Positions 1-15,306 are shown, numbered from the stretch's first letter. The stretch: 64,000 nucleotides of DNA from Ciona intestinalis (GCF_000224145.3 NC_020177.2:3365649-3429648); one strand, 5' to 3'. Made by a program: numbers and translations. Notes: a model not told the origin generated them from the letters alone.

Positions 1-2857
<2,857 letters not shown>

Positions 2858-3408
2858 TACACCTAAATTTATGTTTAAACACTAAAACTCCTGAAACACA
2901 GTGAAACATAGTAACGAAATTTTGTAAACTGAAAAGGTAAAAACACAACTTAGAAGGTATAAAAATTAAACTTCGGAAGTATAAAATGAACTTAGGAAAA
3001 GGCAGCACCTAAAAATAAAAGTACAGCTTGTACGGTAAAAATACACCATAGGAATAATATATCAAAGAATTAGAAATATAAAAATGAAACAGTATCACAC
3101 ATAAAGAACGGAATACCTGATTCTAGTTAGCCATTAAAAGAAATAATGCACATGCTAAAACGTAGCAGCTCACTAGTGTATATATGGCTATACACAGTTT
3201 TTCTTTTTGCATAATTGGCAAACAGACAAACTACAGAAATAAACACAACAGAACCAAAAATTGAACACATGATTGTTTTAGTAAATTAAATGTTAAAATG
3301 TGCACTTGACAAACAGAACTGTTAAAAGCTGAGCAGGTTTAAAATTCTTGCATGGCTGGCATTTAAAAACATGGCTTGGATTTAAAAAGTCCTTTTGTTT
3401 ATCACAAG

Positions 3409-4140
3409 TTACTGGTGAATGCTCAAAGGCAATTTGCAGTATGGATCTAAACACCAAAATCCAACCATTTGACCATAAGCTACAGGTCTAGGACTTCGTA
3501 AGTTCTGCAGAGCAGGATAACCAGACAGTGTGCATGGAAATGTAGCTGGAATATAAGCAGCATTGGAAAGACCACTTCGTATAAATGGCCTTGATGGTGG
3601 CAAAGGAGGCAACTTTATAATAGGATTATTTGGCGGGATTTGCTTGTAGTATGTTGTTTCGTTCCTAAACTCTGTCAAAAGGTTCTCATTGCTTGGCAGT
3701 TGAACTACTTCATTACTGTTTACAGTTGCAGTATGGTTTGTGGGAAATTTCCGAAGGTTTTCTATTTTGTTTTTGGGTTTAAATAAAGCACGTTGTATTG
3801 TGACATACTTTCCATTGACCATAAACTTTCTACCTAAGTTATAATGACGAAGGATGGTGTCAGCTGAAGCAATGGAATGAAATGTGACAAAACCATATCT
3901 TTTTCCATAGTCGGATGCAGACTGGACAATGTTTGCTTCAATTACTTGTCCATATGGCCTAAATGTATCCATAATATCTTTGTGTGTAGTGTCATTAGAA
4001 AATCCACTAATAAACAGCCGGTTCTGGATATAATGTGTTTTGTTGTATACTGGCTGGGGAACATAATGAACTGTGGATTTTGACGTGATTGAATTCTTTG
4101 TTTCTCTGAGACACAGATGCTCATTACTAGACATAAACAT
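3409..4140 (-). CDS. Single-exon RRM RNA-binding protein, Boule/DAZL-like
   Basis: A 243-residue protein with one RNA-recognition motif at about residues 40-120. RNP2 is LFISGF (residues 42-47) and RNP1 is KRYGFVTF (80-87). Spacing and the end of the domain resemble the DAZ/Boule family, translational regulators of germ cells. The rest is low-complexity, with a proline-rich segment (PPLPPSRPF) and a Tyr/Pro/Leu-rich C-terminus, as in DAZ-like proteins. RNP1 has Arg where most RRMs have Gly (K-G-Y/F-G-F-V). No intron interrupts the reading frame, unlike most neighbours, so it may be a retrocopy or simply a single-exon gene. Two Met codons (residues 1 and 3) could serve as the start. RRM membership is certain; assignment to Boule/DAZL is a judgement by eye and another RRM family is possible. 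Confidence 0.72.
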   Translation of the reverse strand: MFMSSNEHLCLRETKNSITSKSTVHYVPQPVYNKTHYIQNRLFISGFSNDTTHKDIMDTFRPYGQVIEANIVQSASDYGKRYGFVTFHSIASADTILRHYNLGRKFMVNGKYVTIQRALFKPKNKIENLRKFPTNHTATVNSNEVVQLPSNENLLTEFRNETTYYKQIPPNNPIIKLPPLPPSRPFIRSGLSNAAYIPATFPCTLSGYPALQNLRSPRPVAYGQMVGFWCLDPYCKLPLSIHQ

Positions 4141-5484
4141 AATTACAAAACCTTATCTCCTACTCTTGCAAAAATCAGTGATCATTCTTGTCTAAATAAA
4201 CAACAATTGAAATGTGATAATAGTTTAAATATAAAACTTCAAAATTTATTCTTTATTTAGTTAAAACATGTTTTTGGTAAACAAGAATATTCCTATACCA
4301 GATTGTAAAGTTTAAAATTTGTGTACTGAATGTTTCAAAAACTTTTTCCCAAAATTTTACCTCAAAATCGCCAAAATTTCACGGTTTTTAGATTAAAAAA
4401 GTTTGTGTAAGATAAAACTTTTCGCTAATCTTTTTAATTTTAAAAAGACTAACGGCAACCTTAATAGGAAATACGAGAGTAGGATGCCAGTAAATCTTCC
4501 TTTCCGAAATCTGCAATGCTAATATAAGACACCAACGAACAAACAAAACAAATGGCAACTTCCAAGGTTCTAACTACAAAACAATAGTTTGAACATTAAA
4601 CGTCCGACCGTTTGCGATCTCAGATCATCTGTAACTACAAAGTAAACTATTTCACACATTATATCGTCTGTTACGAATATATCCATGATAAATCTTGCTA
4701 TATGATTTAAATACCGAATCAAATTAACAACATACCTATGTATTACCTACTTGCGTGTTCCGTAGCCTTGGAATTTATTTACCACAGTCTGCATAAAATT
4801 TGTCCGCAAGGGGTCCCACATCAAATATAAGGGGCGTTTGTTTTTTAGTTTGAAATTTTATAATTATGGCATATTGGTCTCAGTACCTAAGTTTTTTTTA
4901 TATTTTAAGATCTAATATAGCCAATAATCTGCCACTTAACTTACCGTTCTCCATTAAGCTGGTACAAAAAGTTAAAACTAACCTTAACACAAATTTCTCA
5001 ACAGCAATTTAAATTCTTATCACATATCAAAGGCTATTCGTTCTATCATGTTAGTAGTACAACTCGGAATATAACAGAGCGCTGTACTCTATCGAAACTA
5101 TAGGCCGACCCTACCATGCCAAATCAATATGTTTAATGTTAATGTGCATGAGACGCTAATCCCTTTTCAATCGTCGGGATTACGTTATACTAAGAACAAA
5201 AAACGCCTGCATTGGAAAGAGCAGGTCACACTAAATTAAAAATAATTTCCTGCTCCAGCACTGTTAAATTCAAAGTCAAAGACATTCGCTTATAAATTAC
5301 ACGAGGCACGCTAAACAAGTATAAAGTTAAAGGCGAACATGCCATATTGTAACATAATATGTTAATACCATACTGACAATTGCATTTTCGCATATATGTT
5401 TTAACACTGGTAAATGTAATGCAAGTTGGCTAATGAACGACCTAATCACGTCAACAGCAGGGAACAGTTGCAGTAATACGTAGA
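4141..5484. other. Intergenic DNA between RRM gene and XRCC2
   Basis: AT-rich sequence between two minus-strand genes. It must contain the promoter of the RRM gene and the 3' UTR of XRCC2. I see no exon, RNA gene or clear mobile element in it. Confidence 0.5.
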
Positions 5485-6264
5485 TTAAATTTCCGATAAT
5501 CCTCTTTCGTCCACAACGAAACCCTTTTCGTAGTGTGATGGTGAAACGCTATGTATCGTGATTTTTTTCGGTGCGACGTCCGCCAAGCTATTACATTTCA
5601 GCACAAACCTATAGTTTACCAATTCTGACCACTGTGCAGGTAGAACTGGTTTGTGCAAACATACTTTACCCGGTGTGTCAGTATTTTTATCCGTCACGTT
5701 TATTAATTGTTGCGACGATGCCAACACGCATATCTTATATCTTTCTTTGATCATTTTCAACGCGGCTATAACTTTTCTCATTTTTACTTCTTTAAAATAA
5801 TGGCTGGTGCCTCCATCTTGGCAATCTATCCAGTGAAATGCGGTAAGACTGTCGAGTATAATCATTCCGAACTGCACCTTACTGTTGGCTATTAATGGTT
5901 CGATTGAGTGCAAGGTGATCACTACCTGTTCGGTAGAATCGCAACGAACAACGAAAAGCCGCTTTAACCATAGCTTTATGACACTTTCATCTGCTTCTGT
6001 TTTTTGTTCCATAATAGCCATGATTCTCAGTAGGTCCAAATGGCCGTCAAGATCGAAATACAATACTGCAGCTTCGCAACCACCGTAGGATTTAGGAAGA
6101 ATGCAATCGATCATTAAATGCTGAAGTACCGTAGATTTTCCGCAGGCTTCTTCCCCAATGATTTCCACGACGTTTCCATCTTGCAAGGAGTTAGGATGAC
6201 AGAAAAGGAATTTTCCAATGTTGACAACCGTAGGAGTGTGAGTTTTCACAGAAAATGAAGCCAT
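5485..6264 (-). CDS. XRCC2: XRCC2, RAD51 paralogue of homologous recombination
   Basis: A 259-residue RecA/RAD51-fold ATPase-like protein. In other animals XRCC2 is a member of the BCDX2 complex (RAD51B-RAD51C-RAD51D-XRCC2), which helps RAD51 assemble on DNA at breaks and stalled forks. The P-loop is GEEACGKST at residues 37-45, human GPEGTGKTE at the same place. The strongly XRCC2-specific CILPKSYGGCEAAVLYFD follows (human CILPKSEGGLEVEVLFID). The Walker B strand MIILDSL is at about 134-140, followed by TAFHWID (human SAFYWID), and the C-terminal segment QWSELVNYRFVL is also shared. Length is close to the 280 residues of human; the N-terminus ahead of the P-loop is shorter. The whole coding region is one exon here. 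It is divergent from MORN3, whose start codon lies about 440 bases away. Confidence 0.95.
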   Translation of the reverse strand: MASFSVKTHTPTVVNIGKFLFCHPNSLQDGNVVEIIGEEACGKSTVLQHLMIDCILPKSYGGCEAAVLYFDLDGHLDLLRIMAIMEQKTEADESVIKLWLKRLFVVRCDSTEQVVITLHSIEPLIANSKVQFGMIILDSLTAFHWIDCQDGGTSHYFKEVKMRKVIAALKMIKERYKICVLASSQQLINVTDKNTDTPGKVCLHKPVLPAQWSELVNYRFVLKCNSLADVAPKKITIHSVSPSHYEKGFVVDERGLSEI

Positions 6265-6706
6265 GATTACAGCTTGGATCAGTACAAGCCAATCACGACA
6301 AAATTTGCTGCATAATAACTACAATTTAATAAAGAATGATTGACTAGTAATGCAATACAGTCTTGTACAAAAGTTAGAAATATTCCCGCCAATTTTGCAT
6401 GTCTCAGGTTAGGGGATTAATCTATCTTATTCTCACGCGGATTGGTCAAACATCAGAATAATAAAGCACCTGTACACAAATATATGATGTCGAATAACTT
6501 GAATTAATTTTTTTAATATATACTTTACAAATATTCGCAATTTTTATTTTGTGTGCCGCGAAAAAAGCAATAATGAGAAGTGACCTCGTGGTGGCGATAA
6601 AGTGCAAGGATGGTCTGTTTCCATGGAAACCAACAAGCAGACTGTAAACGCTTTTTGACAAAAAATTAGTTCTGTGTTTTTACAAATTTAGTTTAGTGAC
6701 ATAAGA
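6265..6706. promoter_or_regulatory. Divergent promoter region XRCC2 / MORN3
   Basis: Only 442 bases separate the start codons of XRCC2 (minus) and MORN3 (plus), so both promoters and 5' leaders must lie here. No TATA box with convincing spacing was identified for either gene. This is inferred from geometry only. Confidence 0.55.
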
Positions 6707-8988
6707 ATGCCGCATGTAAAACAACCGCGAGTAACAGAGCCGCTCTGGCATTCATGGGACTATAAAGCACAGAAAAAGGGTCTTCATAATACAGTTTTCT
6801 CTGTTAACGGTGACGAATTCACTGGAGAATGGTTAAACAACAAAAAACACGGTATGTTCTTTTTATTATCATTTCTCGTGTTTGTAATTTCATCATTTTT
6901 ACAAAGGATTTTAATTTTCTCCATAAATAATGCATGTCTAAAACCACAACAATACAGTTCTCCACTTTACTGCTACTACAATGGCGGAACTAGGTGTCCG
7001 TGTGCAAAACACTAAATGGTAATTGCTCCAACCCAGTGGTCACTATCGAGTTCTCCAACTTGTCAGCCATACAGGAGAAAAAATTATTCTTTAAACTCCA
7101 AATGCTACTTTTTCTTCTAACTATAGCCTATTTCCCGATATAGAACGCATGTGATATAACTAATATCACACTTGTCCTATTACTGACATTCACCGAACTA
7201 ACTCCTAACTCGGCATGTTTGAAAATTCCAGGCAAAGGTACCAAAGTTTGGAAATCCAGTGGTGGAATTTATGATGGCGACTGGAAATTTGGCAAACAAA
7301 ACGGATTTGGAACTTTGAGTTTTCCAGATAAAGGATCGGATACTTTTAAGAAACAATATTCAGGGGGGTGGAAAAATGGCATGAAACATGTGAGTTTATT
7401 GTAATGGTATGCCAATCTGCAGTGTATGACAGGTGCGCGCCCGATTTTGTTTACAAACTTTGGTTATGCATGCCGTAATAAGCATGCTGATTAATTTAAA
7501 AATGAACCAAATCTTTATAAAGTTAAGTAGAATTTTGTAATGTGGCTTGATAATGTACATACTTAGCATGGCGATTTCATAATAAAGTATCTCACTATTT
7601 CCAATTTTTTTCTTTTTCCAAAACCTATCTAAAAGAAAATGTTGTATGACAGTATTAAACTTATAAGTTTAAACCAAATTATTCTTCTTCCAGGGATATG
7701 GAACTTTCTTTTATTGCGATACCGAGTATTATGAAGGGGAATGGTATGCAGACAATAGGTGTGGCTGGGGTAGGATGTATTTTGCTGATGGTTCAGTGTA
7801 TGAAGGGGAATGGGATGAAGACAAATGCTGCGGAAGAGGAATGCTAAGACAAGGTTGGTGGGCTCTTAACTTTTTTTCGCTGACGTGGTTCAGTAGGCCC
7901 TCCTCCAACCCAGAGTTTACTGGTTTTAGGTGCTGCTGCCATTGTGGGCATATGTGTCCTTGGGCAAGACACTTAACGCCAATTACTCCAATCTAGTGAT
8001 CATTACTGCGTTGTCTAAATTGTTATAGACACGAAAAAATATTCACCCTCAAAGTCACATTGACTCACATACATGGTAATTCGTAAGCAGGCACTAGGCG
8101 TGTGAAACAGAACACCTTTGTTATTCCTATTAATTTAAATAACACCTTCAATTTGAACAATTAAAATTGGTAGTAAAAATAGTACGTAAAAAAACTAAAA
8201 TAGTACGTAATTGATATTTTCACAGCAAATGATAATCGTTACGAAGGCGAATGGAAAGGAGGGAAAAAAAATGGGCACGGCAAATTTTTCTACCTTAATA
8301 GTGGCCAGGTATATTATCATTTGTATTTTATACTATGGTTTGAAAAGGAAATAGGCCAAGTTTTGTCCAAATCTCAGGTTTCTCACCAAAGAACCTTACT
8401 CCTTACCCATATAGAATACAATTTGTTTTACAAATGGGAAGTCGAATTCAATGTATATACAACTGTTTCAGTTATTGCATCTTCCCGCTCTAGTAACCTT
8501 TTCCGATCTTTGTTATTGTGACCTAAGAGATAAAATATATTTCGTTTATAAGGAAATAGTTTAGGGTTTTTGGAAGTTTTGTTGTATTTTTTACCGATAA
8601 TGGTTCAAATATTTTTTTACTTTCAAGGTTTATGAAGGTGTTTGGGTTGATGATATACCCAAGTGTGGATGTATGACTGACTTTGGAAGAGATGGCGCAC
8701 CTCAACCTACAGTTTACCCAATTCCAAAAGTATAAAGTGTTTATGAATAACTTTTTCTGTATGCGTTAATGCTTTTAAGCCAATGAAGATTTATATAATA
8801 TAAACATCTTTAGTTTAGATATCTGTTTTAATGTGCGTTTCATAATTGCTACTTATGAAAGAAAATTGTTACATTTTAGATAATAATTTTACCTTTTTCA
8901 TATTAAACTTTCTTTTCAGATCCAACTGGTAGACCCAGAAGCCGTTGTTGCCAATTCTGAAGATACTTTCATTTCAGACGACATCTAG
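6707..8988 (+). CDS. MORN3: MORN3, MORN-repeat protein
   Basis: A 238-residue protein of tandem MORN repeats (Y-x-G-x-W pattern). MORN3 is a testis- and cilium/flagellum-associated protein in vertebrates. Exons: 6707-6851, 7232-7389, 7694-7853, 8226-8308, 8628-8729, 8920-8988; all phases agree (1,0,1,0,0). Repeats include GDEFTGEWLNNKKHG, GGIYDGDWKFGKQNG, TEYYEGEWYADNRCGWG, GSVYEGEWDEDKCCGRG and NRYEGEWKGGKKNGHG. The start (LWHSWDYKAQKKGL; human LWKGWDRKAQRNGL) and the end (CMTDFGRDGAPQPT..PIP) also match human MORN3, whose length is nearly the same. Introns 1 and 3 contain tRNA-type SINE fragments. The stop is followed by AT-rich 3' UTR sequence, convergent with Orai. Confidence 0.94.
6950..7080 (+). 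mobile_element. SINE fragment in MORN3 intron 1
   Basis: Contains the family landmarks ATGGCGG, a degraded TCCGTGTGCAAAACACT (usual form TCCTTGGGCAAGACACTTAA) and AATTGCTCCAACCCAGTGGTCA. It is a truncated and diverged copy of the tRNA-derived SINE also seen at 7880, 44835 and 49375. Confidence 0.6.
7880..8115 (+). mobile_element. tRNA-derived SINE copy in MORN3 intron 3
   Basis: Landmarks in order: CCATTGTGGGCATATGTGTC, CTTGGGCAAGACACTTAACG, AATTACTCCAATCTAGTGATC, then the tail with TGGTAATTCGTAAGC and GTGTGAAACAGAACACC. It lies wholly inside the intron and does not touch the splice sites. Confidence 0.7.
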
Positions 8989-10359
8989 ATAGATTTACAA
9001 CTGTTTTAGAACACTGTGACGGCATACAGTTTATGTCACTGCCAAAAATACACCTTTCAGTCTGTTCGATTTTTTGTTACAACAAATAGGCTTAACTAAG
9101 CTTAAATTGAATTCAATTCATTTTCCCTTAATTCTACATAATGCATTTAAATATATTTATAGTACTTTTATTCATTTGCTAACGTAACTCTATTGATTGC
9201 TATGTTAACAAAATAGAAATAACTCAAATGCCATAGAAAATAACAGTGCACCTACATTAATTGATACTGCTTAAATTATGAAATATGATTATTTAAAAAT
9301 ACCTGGTGTTAAAATTATGACAAGATATATAAATTCCTGCAAATAATAACTGCATTTAAAATCTTTATACACTAGGGGAGGGGAAGATAGGACACATTTT
9401 CTTTTTCCCACTCTGAAATATACAAATAACATTCAAGGAATTATGAAAATGTATTTTCATGACTCCCATAGACTATTGTTAATTGTTTAAAACACGATCA
9501 AAATTTTGTGTGCAAAAGGTATCCAGTCTTCTGTGTGCAAAAGGTATCCAGTAAGATTGTCCATTTATATTTTCATTCATTGTCCCATTTGGTAGTAAAT
9601 ATTGGACATTTATAGACCTGTATAATCATCTGTGGTACTTGTCAAAATCACAATTGACAAATATGAAATATCATGCACTAACGATATCCATCTTACTTGA
9701 CAGTACTTTATTCCTTACATAATATTTTTTTATCATAAAACACTGAAAATGATAAAACTCAAGTTTCAAAACATTTTTGTTATTGCAAGTTAAGACAGCA
9801 CAGATCATCGGTCATTTCGTTAACATCAACAAGTACTGCAGTTTTTGTGTATGCCAACATAACAAACTTTATAAACAGTAGCAGAACGCGCAATTAAAAC
9901 AAAATTAAAATCTATGACAAAGTAGATTATTGAAGAGTGCAAAATTACGAAAAAAAAACTAAAATGAAAAAACACTTTAGTAACACTAACTGTGGTAGCA
10001 GGGGTGACTGCTTTCAAGACCAAATATTCTATTTATTGTTAATACACCAAACTCTATTTCAGTTAAAGGTAAACAATTATTTGGTTGAACTACACCATAA
10101 AAAATTAGAGAGGTTTTTAAGCTTAGTTTAGCTTGAAATACTGGTTATGTAAAAGAGAGAAATTTGGTCAAAAAATGGTAAATACTTCCACACAAAAATA
10201 GACTATGATTGGGAAGTAGGAGAGGACTGAAGTACAAGGAACAAAGAGGCACTGACTGCGGATCTCCAACCATGACCTCCATTACTGTGTATTGCAGAGT
10301 ATGGTATTTGCAATATTGCACTCAGACAAGGTAGTAACTAGGTTAAAATTTTGAGCATT
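8989..10359. other. Convergent 3' region of MORN3 and ORAI
   Basis: AT-rich DNA after the stop codons of two converging genes. It should hold both 3' UTRs and poly(A) signals. One palindromic element copy lies at 9371-9555. No other gene is seen. Confidence 0.55.
9371..9555 (+). mobile_element. Palindromic MITE copy (TAGTAGGGTGGGG family), degraded
   Basis: Begins ACTAGGGGAGGGGAAGATAG and keeps the family interior (AACATTCAAGGAATTATGAAAA, GACTCCCATAGAC, TTGTTAATTGTTTAAAACACGATCA). Its right end carries a local duplication of TGTGTGCAAAAGGTATCCAGT. Diverged from the better copies. Confidence 0.7.
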
Positions 10360-13300
10360 TCAAACTTGGTCAACAGAAAAATGACCGCTTAAACTTGAAC
10401 CACTGTGACGATGTGTCTCACGCAACTGGTCTGCTGAATTACGAGCTAACTGACTGTGTGCAGATACCCCTGAATAAAGACGACCAATTGGTTGATGGTA
10501 CCCAGGCTGCAACTGAGATAGTTCATCTGTGGAAACATCAGTTGTAAAAGACAATATCAACTCTCTAGCCTATTTAGGCTACAATACAAACAAAATTATG
10601 CTAGTAGCATCAAACCTTATTCAGTCTAAATAATAGGCATAATTTGCATATGTAAGTCCATTTGTTTACATTCAAATTAGTGGAAACACAAGTCCTAATA
10701 GACAATATTAAATAAGGATATCCAAATAATGCTACTATACAAACAAAGCTATAGGCTACCATTAGAAAAGAGTTATACACAGCATAACAAGCCATATTTA
10801 CATCTGTGAATTAATCTATTCGCATTCAAATTACCGCCATTATTTGCCATGGTCTCAATCTCATTAAATGCATCCTCCATTATCGTGTAACGGTGTTGGG
10901 CTAAGGTTCTGTAGAAATGTACAGCAAAACCAGCAAACAATATCACAACTGGTATTAAAACAGCTGTAGCTACCCAAGCTGGAGCATCAGAACTTAATAC
11001 TGTTGAGACGAATTTTTGTTGAATATTTTTGAACACTATTTTTTTTTAATTTTACACACAAATTTTATACACAATAAATTCGGTCTACGAAATTTAACTT
11101 TTTTAAACGGTATATTTGCATTGAATTCAGTTAATCCATTGCTGCAGTAATTTCCACATTATTGTTTAAATAATTGCCGCAGTACTCACAGATTGAGACA
11201 TGTTTACATTATTTAAAAATGCATATTAAATACTCTTGAATATGATATTACATTCTCAAAATCGGGCATGTAGCAAATTGCAGATTGGTACAATAAATTT
11301 TCACATCATTTATGTTTACGCAGTTATATTGATTAAACTAACCTATACATATAACATTTCTATTCTAATTTGACATGAACCATTCTATTAAGAAATACTC
11401 ACTACCCTACACCATCAAAGCTTTTATAATACACTACTTCTACAGCAGATATTAAGAGCATACATACATGGTGAAACAGTTGTAGTGTTATTGCCAACAG
11501 TAGGCTGATTAACTTCATTAACAGGTCTTAATGTAATGAACTTTAACCAAATAAGTAACGCAATTTCAATCATAAACAGAACAAGGCCAAGACCTAAAAG
11601 AAAGGAAAAAAATAACAGTGTGAAATAGGCACTTGTGAAATAGGCACAAGTGGATAATATTTTTTAATCAATATATCATAAAAACCAATATAAATGTAGA
11701 AAAATGCAAACAAATGAAAGTAAAATAATAATAAGGTTAATAATATCATGTTTACATAGGCATCTACATAAATAATCCTACTTTATTAGTACTGTATTAC
11801 TATTTCCTTGGTATATGAATATGTACACAAAGAATATGGCAATTATCTGTAATAAATAATGATTACAGTAAGATACTAAACGCAAATAGTAGTACAACAT
11901 ACATGTAATAAACCAACAAAAACTGATTAAAAATTTCAAATTTCAATATATGTTTTCTCAAAAAATAAGAGAGGGAGAAATACAAGATTTATTTTATGGT
12001 TGTGTAGTAAATATTATTAAAAGTGGTGGTGCAATAGAGAGTTATAAAATACATTCTACATAAATATTATATGTGATATACATAATCGCACCTGTGGATA
12101 AAATCCATGCAACCTCAATGTATGTCCTCATACGTTTGTGTGGAGACTGCTCTATCTGCGAAAACATAGCATGGATACAACACTAACTATCATTAAATTA
12201 AAAACGGACTTCAGACCCTGGTGCAATTATCAATTTAGAAGCCTATTTATTCCTTCACTTTTTTTTGTAAACAAACTTGGAAAGAATATATATAGCTATA
12301 GGAATTACTCAAATAACAAGTTTAAAGCTGAAATGTATAAGCGAAACTAGAAATGTGCAATAGCCAACGAAAAACATAGGTCAATGAATGGTTACAATTA
12401 TACTTTTGGTTGTTAAGGGTAATTTGTCACTCTGACTTACATCCCAGGTCCCCTGGTGTGCCGTACTGTTTCGTTTACCTTATCCATATTGAGTTCTATA
12501 CTTACAGCTTTCACATTGTGAATGTTTGATACGGCTTCAATATTTGGCAACATACATGTTGAGATCATCAATGCAAATAGATGGACTGCCACTAAACATG
12601 TTGTTACAGTAGAAAACATTATCAAAAGTACTGGATCATATGTTGCTGATCTATCTAATTGGACTTCAACCATTGCAACCTGAGATTGATTTATGAATAA
12701 AGAAAACTTGTTTTACTATTGGGTGGGTGGAAAACAACAGTAATAACATGGATGTCCTGATTTATACACCTCAGACCGGCTTACGAGCTACCACGTATGC
12801 AACTTTGTGGGTGTGTATTTCTGTATAGCTGACAATTTAGACAACAAATGATCTTTCACCACTAATGATTTATTACTAATATAAATGTAAACAGAAATAA
12901 ATATTAATATACAAAACTACCCATAAAATTGTGATATTTATAAAATATAATCAGTTTCTAAATTCAGGAAAGCTTACTAAAGATGCTTAAAAAAGTATTG
13001 TAGCTAAGCTTTTTGAAGTTACTGTATTAAAACTACATATTTGTGGATAGTCATTGCTTTATGTTTATTTAATCCAACAGCTTAAAATTGTTATAAAACA
13101 ATAAGGATACAATTTACAAGCCATTTGTTTTTAGATAAATTTTAAGGCATATACATATATACACTTACCATTGCAAAACCAGCTATGAGCGCCGAAGTCC
13201 TGCTTACTGCTTTAAGTTTTGCCCGACTTAAGTATAGCTGTCGCCACTGGGCTGTCATGTTACTCATGTCGTTTCTACGCCGATTTCCCCAACCACTATA

Positions 13301-14361
13301 TGAACTACCTAGTACCAGTAAAACAGAGAATATGTATTTTACAGAGACGTGTTAGAATCTATAAAAACTCATTGACAATTTTTGGTACTAGTAAAAAGTA
13401 TCAAAATGTTCTGTAAAATTGCAGCAGTGTATAGTGAATACTAGGATCATAGGTGTAATGTGAGGGGTGCCTGACGTGAAATATCACCCCAGACTTTAAA
13501 ACAGGGTTGACAAGTTGATCTTATATTTTAGAACCCCTGTAATAGGCTAAACCCTTTTTTTTATCTTCCTAATACACAAAACCAAACTATACCAAAGTAT
13601 ACTGCATTTACCAAGTTAATGAATTAGGTCCCAATGTCTTTTTTAACCAAGTTAATATATTAGGCCCCAATTTTAATAAAAATTTAAAAATGTGACGTCC
13701 ATGAATTGGATCACATTGGTTTATTTAAGGCTGGACTCTAGATAACAATTAATTACACGTCTCTACCAGGAAACAATATCAGTTATTTTGCCTTTTTGAT
13801 CATTTAGTTATAAAAAGGCTGAAACATAGTATATTTCACAGTGTAAAGCATAACGAAACAATACACCACCACCTGCCACCTCAAACATTAAAATTGCAGT
13901 TATATCAAAAATAAACAATCAAATTTTAATCACAGATGTTAAAATGAAGATAACACAACAACATGTGAATGTGGTCTCAATACACCAATTTTTCGACGCA
14001 AAGCAGGAAAAGTGGAACAAGACTCAAATGAGTGAACATGCATGTAGAACATTGTTTTAGTTTAGTACATGCAATTTTAAAGTGAGATTTCTAAAGCATT
14101 TTTCTAATGAATATTAAGGCTCAAAGGAAAGAATTAAACATAATGAATATATTCTAATGTTATTCCATTTTCTAAAACTGGAGAAAGAAATGTATTCTGA
14201 AAACCATCAAGCGCAAACTGAACTGACCAACATGCAAACACGGACAATTTCTGCGCACCTTTCGACGAGAAGCTAAATTGGGGTTGATCGTCTTTGTTTA
14301 TATCCTGTCTCATCACGCCCATGCTGCCCTGCACCAAACTTGTTTGCTGGCTGGCTGCCAT
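10360..14361 (-). CDS. ORAI1: ORAI, store-operated calcium (CRAC) channel pore subunit
   Basis: A complete 312-residue plasma-membrane Ca2+ channel, opened by STIM when ER calcium falls. Seven exons (minus): 14259-14361, 13169-13308, 12506-12679, 12092-12155, 11468-11593, 10835-10999, 10360-10526; all phases agree. The N-terminal cytosolic helix [20 protein letters not shown] leads into TM1 [14 protein letters not shown]86 aligns with the human selectivity-filter glutamate E106; W56, R71, G78 and V82 align with W76, R91, G98 and V102. TM2 is followed by [34 protein letters not shown] precedes TM3, and the TM3-TM4 loop contains NNTTT, a possible N-glycosylation site. TM4 ([18 protein letters not shown]) keeps the conserved Pro, and a helical tail follows. 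ORAI1, 2 and 3 are vertebrate duplicates, so this is best called simply Orai. Confidence 0.95.
12755..12860 (-). mobile_element. SINE tail fragment upstream of ORAI exon 3
   Basis: Carries CTTACGAGCTACCACGTATG, CAACTTTGTGGGTG and GCTGACAATTTAGACAAC, the shared 3' landmarks of the tRNA-derived SINE. The tRNA-like head is missing. It lies in ORAI intron 2, about 80 bases from exon 3. Confidence 0.55.
13611..13675. repeat. Short imperfect tandem duplication
   Basis: The phrase ACCAAGTTAATGAATTAGGT, then CCCAAT, recurs within about 40 bases as ACCAAGTTAATATATTAGGC, then CCCAAT. It lies in ORAI intron 1 and has no evident function. Confidence 0.6.
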
Positions 14362-15306
14362 GTGAACAAATTAAGACCTCACCAGTTCTTTTAAACTGAC
14401 TAGCAATCAATTTGAAGTCTGATTTTGAGAACGTGCTCCTGCAAATCGTTAAACTGAAAACACAGCTTGATTATAGAATGCTTTTTAGCGGAACGTTTAG
14501 CAGTCACACATTACAGCTGATAGGTATAATAAGGTTTACAGTCAGTTTAAGGTACAGGCTGTGTCTGTGTTAACTTACCAATTACCTCAACCGCATTTGT
14601 TTGAAGAAAAAAAATGTTTTATATTTTAGGTATTACGCAGCGCTATGACATATTCGAAGCTGGTTCGTGCGAAATTTCTATAAATATGTTTTTATGGCGA
14701 TTATTAATATTCATAATTAATATTTTTTGAATTTTAAATTTTTGATTTGATAAATTTTTGAATCGGTACCGCTGGGATCTAGTAAGTACAGTGTCCAAAT
14801 TTTAGGTTGGTGGCACCAGTAAAAGGTATCAAAAATGGACGCTATAATATCTGTATTCTAGGATCACCTTGGTCAACGAAACACGTAATTTCATCTATCA
14901 GCACAACAAAACACGCAAACGTAACTGTAACCTTTTTATTTTGACATTTGCCACTGTTGTGATGTATTGGCGCACCGAACCATGACATAAGTTTAGTGTT
15001 TCGGGGTTCGTTTTAAAAGTCACGTATGTAAACAAAGTTCAATTCTTACCTAAATATGATAAATCCAAAATATAACGAATCTTTTTGGCACGCCGTTAGA
15101 ACGATTTTATTCAATCATCTAATTACAGTAGAAAGACATTTGGGTTCCATTTTGTTTGATGTTCTTTTTACATTGTGTATGTGATCCAATTCGTTGGTTA
15201 TATGGACGTTTTGCGTCTTTTTTTTATGTGCTTCCATTTAATTTTTTTTTTTTATTCTTTCTCGAGGTAACTATTGTTGTTGCGTTACGTAAACGGCTGC
15301 AGAAAT

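Noticed and set aside
12435-12505. Second perfect GTAAGT donor (12435-12440) downstream of the ORAI exon 3 donor
   Set aside because: Using it would end the exon in phase 2 and bring a stop at the start of the next exon. The donor at 12505 gives NIHNVKA joined to IEQSPHKRM, matching Orai exactly.
14134-14258. Extension of the ORAI first exon reading past 14259
   Set aside because: The added residues have no similarity to Orai, whereas splicing at 14258 in phase 1 joins the conserved N-terminal helix in frame.
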